From: Aureibacillus halotolerans
GTDB lineage: Bacteria > Bacillota > Bacilli > Bacillales > DSM-28697
Direction: 5' to 3'
Assembly: GCF_004363045.1 (NCBI RefSeq)
Contig: NZ_SNYJ01000009.1
Location: forward strand, 107,370 to 171,369
DNA length: 64,000 nucleotides
Position numbers and translations under genes: made by a program
Shown here: positions 58,513-64,000 of the stretch, piece by piece
How the letters are laid out: each line of letters opens with the position of its first letter
Position numbering within the stretch: the stretch's first letter is position 1
Notes under the pieces: model-generated
Seen by the model: the letters and a program-made list of their open reading frames with translations, nothing else
The model's database searches: none
What the model was told of the DNA's origin: nothing

Positions 58513-58545
58513 AAAAGCACAAGGCAGGAGGCCTTGTGCTTTTAA
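58513..58545 (+). terminator. Terminator after the C39-like peptidase gene
   Basis: AAAAGCACAAGGC/GCCTTGTGCTTTT, a perfect 13-bp stem with a 5-base loop, 24 bp past the stop, with a T run. Confidence 0.9.
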
Positions 58546-58587
58546 AGTGGGCCAAAGCCAACCAATAGCATTGTTAAGATAATAAAA

Positions 58588-58988
58588 GCGAGCAATTCTC
58601 ATCAGCCACATCTAAGCCGTTTGAAAACGTTTATCTTTCGAGGTGCAAAGCCTTGGCAGGCGCGGAGTTGCCATACGGGCAATGAGCACCGGACAAGGCA
58701 AAGCAACGACGAAAGCGAGCGTTTCTCATCAGTCGCACTAAGGCTGAATGAAAACGTTTGTCTTTCGAGGCGCAAAGCCTTGGCAGGCGCGGAGTTGCCA
58801 TACGGGCAATGAGCACCGGTCAAGGCAAAGCAACGAAGCCAAGCGAGCGTTTCTCATCAGTCGCACTAAGGCTGAATGAAAACGTTTGTCTTTCGAGGCG
58901 CAAAGCCTTGGCAGGCGCGGAGTTGCCATACAGGCAATGAGCACCGGTCAAGGCAAAGCAACGACGAAAGCGAGCGTTTCTCATCAGC
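58588..58988. repeat. Tandem array of three ~127-bp units
   Basis: Near-identical units start at GCGAGC positions 58588, 58715 and 58843, with a partial fourth at 58970 that ends at the asnB stop; periods are 127, 128 and 127. Each unit contains nested inverted repeats: GCAAAGCCTTG pairs with CAAGGCAAAGC around an inner TTGCC/GGCAA hairpin. Most differences between copies lie outside the pairing bases or in the loop. Open frames on both strands are by-products. Confidence 0.9.
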
Positions 58989-58989
58989 C

Positions 58990-60888
58990 TTAGATGGACA
59001 TCGCCTGCTGGTTCCCCAACATCTCCTTCTCAAACGAATAAGCACCCTCCACATAAATCTGATGCCAAAGCATGAACATAAGAACGGTCCAAAGCTTTCT
59101 GCTGTAATCCGCTTTGCCTTCACGATGGTTGTCGAGCAAGCGTAGCAAGACGGCTTTGTGGAAGTAACGATCCGTATCACTTTGTTGGATCAAATTCTTT
59201 GCCCAATCGTACATTTCATTTTTCAACCAATGACGGATTGGCACGGGGAAACCTAACTTTTTTCGATCCAATACATGGGGTGGTACGATGCCGCGCATGG
59301 CTTCACGCAAGACAGCTTTGGTCGTACCATTGGCGATTTTCAATGATGGATCGATCGTTCGTGCACATTCAAAGACTTCTTTATCAAGAAATGGAACACG
59401 AAGCTCCAACGAGTGAGCCATCGTCATCTTGTCAGCCTTTAATAAAATGTCCCCACGTAACCATGTATGAATGTCAATGTATTGCATACGATTGACGTCA
59501 TTGTAGGTTTGAATGTCATCATAGAATGGCTTCGTTACGGACTGGTATGTCTTTCCTTCTTGATAATGGACGAGCAAGTCTCGTTTCTCGTTTTCAGTAA
59601 ACATTTTTGCATTGCCAATATATCGTTCCTCTAAAGGCGTGCAGCCTCGCTCCAAAAAGCTTTTGCCACGCATGCCCTCTGGAAGTATTGCTGCCACTCG
59701 TTTAAGCATGCGCTTCACAGGTGCAGGAACGTACTGGAAGAATTCTAATGATTGTGGCTCTCGATAAATATTGTACCCTCCAAAAAGCTCATCAGCGCCT
59801 TCCCCTGAAAGGACTACTTTGACATGCTTTCGTGCCTCTCTTGCGACAAAATATAAAGGAATAGCCGCTGGATCGGCTAGAGGGTCGTCCATATGCCACA
59901 TAATGCGCGGCAGCTCGTTCATATATTCCTCAGGCGTAATGATGTACGAGATGTTTTCTACACCTAAGGCATCCGCTGTTTCCTTAGCCACATCGACTTC
60001 ACTAAACCCTTCATGCTCAAAGCCCACAGAGAACGTCAGAATATCTGGATGATAGTCTTTAGCGATAGAGACGATGGCAGATGAGTCAATCCCCCCAGAC
60101 AAAAACGAACCGACAGGCACATCGCTTCGCATATGTACTTTGACAGAATCTTTCATCGCTTTGCGAATATCGTCAATTACAGTGCGCTTATTTTTTTGCT
60201 CTGGTTGGAACGACGCCTGCCAATATTGTTCAAAAACCGGGGATTCTCCAGGTTTTTTTGTGAAACAATACCCTGGAAGCAACTTATGAATACCTTCTGT
60301 CACTGTCTGTGGTTCTGGAACAAATTGAAAGGTAAGATAATGTTGGAGAGCTTCTACGTTTACTGCCCCATGGTCTCTTGCCATCAGCAAGCTTTTCTTT
60401 TCAGAGGCCGCATAAAAACGGTCCCCATTCTGCATATAAAAGAAAGGCTTAATACCAAAGGGGTCGCGCGCACCAAAGGCCTGTCCTTCTTGCTTGTCCC
60501 AAATAATAAACGCAAACATGCCTCGCAGCTGTTTAACGGCATCTTTCCCTTTCGCAGCGAACAAAGCAATTATTGTTTCTGTATCTGATTGCGTTTGAAA
60601 TGTATATCCTTCTGCTTCTAATTCATTTCGCAACTCAATGTAGTTATAAATTTCACCATTGAATATAATCCAATATCGTTCGTTTTCATAACTTAACGGC
60701 TGATGTCCACTCTCAACATCAATAATGCTGAGACGACGAAAGCCAAAATGAACAAATTCATCCTGAAAAAAGCCAGCATCATCAGGCCCTCTATGTGTAA
60801 TCACATTGGTCATTTGTTTGAATTGGTCATTGAAGAGGTTGTCTTGACCTTGGGCTGTGTCACATATACAGCCGACAAATCCACACAT
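58990..60888 (-). CDS. asnB: Asparagine synthetase (glutamine-hydrolysing)
   Basis: Makes asparagine from aspartate, ATP and glutamine. The 632-residue protein starts with Cys2, the glutaminase nucleophile (MCGFVGCI). The glutaminase domain has RGPDDAGFF, FNGEIYNY and SDTETI. The synthetase domain has the PP-loop SFLSGGIDSSAI, SGEGADELFGGYNIYR and LLKADKMTMAHSLELRVPF. AAGGAGA precedes the ATG by 8 bases. The stop codon directly adjoins a tandem repeat array, and no separate terminator was seen after it. It is monocistronic. In B. subtilis several asnB-type paralogues exist; which one this corresponds to is not resolved. Confidence 0.93.
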   Translation of the reverse strand: MCGFVGCICDTAQGQDNLFNDQFKQMTNVITHRGPDDAGFFQDEFVHFGFRRLSIIDVESGHQPLSYENERYWIIFNGEIYNYIELRNELEAEGYTFQTQSDTETIIALFAAKGKDAVKQLRGMFAFIIWDKQEGQAFGARDPFGIKPFFYMQNGDRFYAASEKKSLLMARDHGAVNVEALQHYLTFQFVPEPQTVTEGIHKLLPGYCFTKKPGESPVFEQYWQASFQPEQKNKRTVIDDIRKAMKDSVKVHMRSDVPVGSFLSGGIDSSAIVSIAKDYHPDILTFSVGFEHEGFSEVDVAKETADALGVENISYIITPEEYMNELPRIMWHMDDPLADPAAIPLYFVAREARKHVKVVLSGEGADELFGGYNIYREPQSLEFFQYVPAPVKRMLKRVAAILPEGMRGKSFLERGCTPLEERYIGNAKMFTENEKRDLLVHYQEGKTYQSVTKPFYDDIQTYNDVNRMQYIDIHTWLRGDILLKADKMTMAHSLELRVPFLDKEVFECARTIDPSLKIANGTTKAVLREAMRGIVPPHVLDRKKLGFPVPIRHWLKNEMYDWAKNLIQQSDTDRYFHKAVLLRLLDNHREGKADYSRKLWTVLMFMLWHQIYVEGAYSFEKEMLGNQQAMSI

Positions 60889-61035
60889 GGTTCGAATCTC
60901 CTTCGTATCAAATTCTTTTCATTTCGTTAGTATAGCATACACACATCGCTCACATACAATTTTCGTAGAACGATGTCGTTTTTTGAAAGTTTTCAAGAAA
61001 TCCAAAACGGGAATAGGAGAGAAAGGGGGATTGCC

Positions 61036-61572
61036 GTGGTTTCCGTGATCTTTTTTGCTGCTTTTACTATCTTATGGGCTGCGGAGAATATTGTTTTTCC
61101 GACGGCAGGTCGTCGCAATGATGTTTCCTTTTTTGTCTTGCTCAGTGCCATGCTTATTTCCGTCATTTCATCGATTGCTGGCGGCTATTTCCAATGGCTT
61201 TCATGGTCTGTTTCTACAACGAGCACCGTAATTGGTCTCGGCCTGTTCGCTACAGGTATCATCCTACGCTACTGGGGAATTCTAAAGATGGGCAAGTCCT
61301 TTTCTCGCAGGCTTCACTCCCCAGCCAAGCTTGTGACGAACGGACCTTTTCGTTATCTTCGTCACCCACTCTACTCAGGCTTATGTACGACGGTGATCGG
61401 TTTAAGTGTATACATAGGCACCTGGATTGGTGTCCTGGCAGCTGTTTTTGTGCTTTTTCCAACTGTGGCATGGCGAGCCGCAAAGGAAGAGCGAGAGTTA
61501 CACAAGTTGTTCGGGGAGGATTATCGCGTCTTTTGCAAAAAAAGGTGGCGCATCATCCCCTTAATTTACTAA
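61036..61572 (+). CDS. Isoprenylcysteine carboxyl methyltransferase-like membrane protein
   Basis: A 178-residue integral membrane protein of the ICMT/PEMT-like family, with about five hydrophobic segments and a SAM-binding C-terminal region. The signature is GPFRYLRHPLYSGLCTTVIG, followed by EERELHKLFGEDYRVFCKK. It starts at GTG 61036, with AAAGGGGG 6 bases upstream; an in-frame ATG 21 codons earlier has no site. It directly precedes the carotenoid desaturase gene. In bacteria this family methylates small lipids or unknown acceptors; a role in modifying the carotenoid end group is only inferred from location. Confidence 0.82.
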   Translation: MVSVIFFAAFTILWAAENIVFPTAGRRNDVSFFVLLSAMLISVISSIAGGYFQWLSWSVSTTSTVIGLGLFATGIILRYWGILKMGKSFSRRLHSPAKLVTNGPFRYLRHPLYSGLCTTVIGLSVYIGTWIGVLAAVFVLFPTVAWRAAKEERELHKLFGEDYRVFCKKRWRIIPLIY

Positions 61573-61590
61573 ATGAAGGGTGGAATTGAC

Positions 61591-63105
61591 TTGAAAAAAG
61601 TGGTTGTCATCGGGGCAGGTCTTGGTGGTATGTCAACGGCTATTCGCCTAGCTTCTGAGGGGTACAAGGTGACCGTGCTAGAAAAAAACGAACGTGCTGG
61701 TGGAAAGCTGAACATTCGAAGTGGTGAGGGCTACACATTTGATACCGGTCCTTCGATTCTCACGATGCCTTGGGTACTTCGTGACTTGTTTGCCTCCGCT
61801 GATCGCAATGTTGATGATTATATGGAACTTATACAAATTGAGCCTCAGTGGCGGACCTTTTTTGAAGATGGAACACGTTTTGATTTGACCTCTGACTTAC
61901 CAGGTTTGATGCGTAGCTTTGAAAGTGTATCTCCTGTAGCCGCCTCTGAATTTTATTCGTATATGGCGTATTCGAAAAAAATGTATGACACGTGTATGAA
62001 AAGCTTTTACAATCAATCCATCACAGGTGTAAGCGACCTAAGAAAACTCCATTCGCTTGATGAGCTTCTATCGCTGGATCCTATGAGAACCGTCGCACAG
62101 GCGACAGCCAAGCATTTTAGCTCAACCCACATGCAGCAGCTCTTTAATTTTCTAGTGATGTATGTTGGCGCCTCCCCTTATCAAGCACCTGCTGTTTTGT
62201 CACAGCTAGCCTACGTTCAACTTGGACTCGGTATTTTTTACGTCAAGGGTGGCATGTACAACATTGCCCGTGGGATGCTTCGTCTCCTAGACGAGCTCGG
62301 GGTTCAAGTGAAAACGAACCAAGAGGTGGCCGAAATTCAAACTCGTGGAAGCCAAGTGACTGGCGTGCGGACAAGCGATGACGTGCTGTATGCAGCTGAT
62401 GTCGTTGTTTCCAACCTTGAAGCCGTGCCTTCTTATGAGCTACTGTTTAAAAACAAAGGAGCCGCTAAGGCACGCAAGGCCGCCAAGCAGTTAAAAAAAT
62501 ATGCGCCTTCTGTGTCAGGACTTGTCATGCTGCTAGGTGCGGATCGTTCTTACGATCAGCTTGCTCATCACAATTTCTTTTTCTCAAAAGACCCTGAACG
62601 AGAGTTTCGCCAGATCTTTAAGGACCAAAAGCCCGCAGATGATCCAACTGTTTATATCGGAGTTTCTTCAAAGACAGACCCAAGCCAGGCTCCGCTCGGC
62701 ACAGACAATCTGTTTGTTTTAACACATGTACCTCCGATGAAAGCAAACGAGGATCAATGGTCTGTGAATGCAGAATCGTATCGGCATGTCATTTTAAACA
62801 AATTGAACCGAATGGGACTTCCAGTGCACGAAGATCACATCACATGGCAACAGCAATTTACCCCAACCGATTTAAAGCAGCTATATGGGGCAACAGGCGG
62901 CTCCATTTACGGAACCGTCGCCGACAAGAAAACCAACGGCGGCTTTCGGATTCCAAACCGAAGTGAGGTCTTTGAGAATCTTTACCTCGTCGGCGGCTCG
63001 ACTCATCCTGGTGGCGGCGTTCCGATGGCCACGCTCTCAGGCTTGCTGACAGCCGAGCAAATCTTTGAAGAGCATCGGAGCACGTTACGAAAGTCGGCAC
63101 GATAA
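61591..63105 (+). CDS. Phytoene/diapophytoene desaturase family protein (CrtI/CrtN-type)
   Basis: FAD-dependent carotenoid dehydrogenase or related oxidoreductase of 504 residues. The dinucleotide-binding motif VVVIGAGLGGMSTAIRLAS opens the protein, then EKNERAGGKLN and TFDTGPSILTMPWV. The C-terminal signature reads NLYLVGGSTHPGGGVPMATL. It starts at TTG 61591 with AAGGGTGGA upstream; an ATG six codons earlier follows the previous stop directly but lacks a site. CrtN-, CrtP- and CrtNb-like members of Bacillaceae share this architecture, so exact reaction (desaturation or terminal oxidation) is not decided. No crtM or other carotenoid gene lies in the window. Confidence 0.85.
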   Translation: MKKVVVIGAGLGGMSTAIRLASEGYKVTVLEKNERAGGKLNIRSGEGYTFDTGPSILTMPWVLRDLFASADRNVDDYMELIQIEPQWRTFFEDGTRFDLTSDLPGLMRSFESVSPVAASEFYSYMAYSKKMYDTCMKSFYNQSITGVSDLRKLHSLDELLSLDPMRTVAQATAKHFSSTHMQQLFNFLVMYVGASPYQAPAVLSQLAYVQLGLGIFYVKGGMYNIARGMLRLLDELGVQVKTNQEVAEIQTRGSQVTGVRTSDDVLYAADVVVSNLEAVPSYELLFKNKGAAKARKAAKQLKKYAPSVSGLVMLLGADRSYDQLAHHNFFFSKDPEREFRQIFKDQKPADDPTVYIGVSSKTDPSQAPLGTDNLFVLTHVPPMKANEDQWSVNAESYRHVILNKLNRMGLPVHEDHITWQQQFTPTDLKQLYGATGGSIYGTVADKKTNGGFRIPNRSEVFENLYLVGGSTHPGGGVPMATLSGLLTAEQIFEEHRSTLRKSAR

Positions 63106-63112
63106 AAAAACA

Positions 63113-63157
63113 ACCGTCTCATTTGTGGATTCTCCGCTGATTGAGACGGTTTTTTTA
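63113..63157 (+). terminator. Terminator after the carotenoid desaturase gene
   Basis: Perfect 9-bp stem ACCGTCTCA/TGAGACGGT with a 20-base loop, followed by TTTTTTT, 8 bp past the stop. Confidence 0.85.
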
Positions 63158-63289
63158 GATACAATACTCCTTTTGAGCGGTTAAAGCACAGTTGCAATTG
63201 ATACGGTTGATCACAACGTCTTAAGTGTTACACTATTTTCATAAGACAGTTTCTAGTAATTGCATTTAATTTCAGAATAATCTACGTAT

Positions 63290-63890
63290 TGAAAGCGGAG
63301 TTACTATGACAACTTTCGCAGTACAAAAATCACCTTCAATGTTGGCAGTGCTTGAGTAGAAGTAAGGTGTGATAGATCGATTGACTTCAAAGAAATTACG
63401 TCGAGGTCTTATCGAGTCGATGATGCACTTGTGCCCTTTTGGAGGCAAAGAAAAGACGATGAAGTCCTTTCGAAACGATGTTTCAATCACGTTCGCTACG
63501 TCAAAATACTTCGCTTTCCGCGGGCACGGCTTCAGCTTCCTCGGAGTCTTGCTTTCCTGCGGGATCTTCAGCTCGCGCTGTTCCCGCACGAGTCTACGTA
63601 TTTTGACTACGCTGATGCTTGTTTCTTCGTAAATTGTTTTTATTCAAGACAAGTGAGTGCATCGTTTCATGCAAAGGTACATCACCTTGTGCAGTATTGA
63701 TGCAGCGGTGGACATATGTTTAGACAACTTTCGCAGAGCAAAAATCATCTACAACAATGGCTGAGCTTGAGTGGAAGCGAAGTGATATAAATCAATTGAC
63801 CGAATGATGCCGGTGCTTACAATCCTGTATTTCTAAAAGATCGTTTTCAGTAATGAAACTGACATCTACCCCTTAATCACTGAAAGAGTC
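63290..63890 (-). repeat. Mosaic dispersed repeat, copy F (inverted)
   Basis: The only copy in opposite orientation, about 0.6 kb. The core lies at 63498-63600 and reads as the complement of the others, including the CCTGCGGGA stem arm. Two adjoining module segments, one full at 63388-63442 and one partial at 63443-63480, lie outside the core. The blocks found at the ends of copies B and C appear here at 63310-63380 and 63720-63800. The remaining 63891-64000 has no recognisable gene; an AAAAGGAGA near 63970 could be the site of a gene starting beyond the edge. Confidence 0.8.
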
Positions 63891-64000
63891 TTTTATGGAT
63901 TGTAACACTAATGTTGCATAAATAATTTCATAAAATTCTGTTCTTTGTTCATCGCGGGTAAAGCAAAAAAAGGAGAACCTGAACGAAAGGCGATCTGTCC

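Noticed and set aside
58621..59145. Several repetitive frames on both strands of the 127-bp array
   Set aside because: Open in multiple frames because of the tandem repetition; no start sites, and one overlaps asnB antisense.

Overview
The window is a chromosomal segment of a Gram-positive, spore-forming Bacillaceae bacterium. Sporulation genes are present (spoIIR, spo0F, cwlJ, gerQ, a YhcN-type lipoprotein). Gene order follows the Bacillus subtilis ywl-ywk-ywj-ywi-ywh-ywg-ywf-ywd segment closely, strong AGGAGG-type ribosome binding sites are used, and GTG and TTG starts are common. Synteny breaks and the repeat load point to a relative outside the B. subtilis group, perhaps an alkaliphilic genus such as Shouchella or Alkalihalobacillus (inference). 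No rRNA, tRNA, prophage or CRISPR array was seen.

Layout. 1-5.2 kb, minus strand: mnaA (cut by the left edge), upp, glyA, ywlG, ywlE, mntP. 5.3-6.3 kb: mosaic repeat copy A. 6.4-10.7 kb, minus: sua5/ywlC, a GNAT-like gene, spoIIR, prmC, prfA. 10.9-12.2 kb: a plus-strand CoA-disulfide-reductase-like flavoprotein followed by a 21-bp minisatellite. 12.4-18.4 kb, minus: sporulation lipoprotein, tdk, rho, murA, fbaA, spo0F. 18.6-24.8 kb: ywjG, repeat copy B, pyrG with a CTP-type attenuation leader, rpoE, then clsB-uvsE on the plus strand. 24.9-35.0 kb: argS-ywiB, an OmpR-type regulator, a 1686-residue multidomain sensor kinase convergent with it, and speE-speB. 35.2-47.9 kb: pbpG, repeat C, ywhD, a 4-oxalocrotonate tautomerase, ywgA-ywfO, repeat D, a small unknown gene, a Spo0E-like phosphatase, lipL, pta, hemQ, cwlJ-gerQ and a lipoprotein. 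48-53 kb: repeat E, rodA and an MHYT-PAS-GGDEF-EAL protein. 53-57.5 kb: an IS3-type remnant, an orphan XRE regulator, ywdK, pxpB-pxpA-pxpC, a small unknown gene and ywdI. 57.6-63.1 kb: a C39-like peptidase, a 127-bp tandem repeat, asnB, and a carotenoid-desaturase pair. 63.3-63.9 kb: inverted repeat copy F.

The genes are mainly housekeeping: translation (prfA/prmC, argS, ywlC), nucleotide and one-carbon metabolism (upp, glyA, tdk, pyrG), envelope (mnaA, murA, pbpG, rodA, clsB), polyamines, lipoate, heme, oxoproline recycling, and sporulation/germination control. Genes expected from B. subtilis synteny but absent here are rpiB (between ywlE and ywlG), tal and glpX (around murA), and rpmE (between rho and tdk).

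The most unusual content is (1) six copies of a 0.6-0.95 kb non-coding mosaic repeat, with a ~60-bp module present in both orientations and joined at GCGG sites; (2) a triplicated 127-bp unit with nested inverted repeats beside asnB; (3) the large sensor kinase with a degenerate Ser/Thr-kinase domain; and (4) a pyrG leader with all visible elements of reiterative-transcription attenuation.
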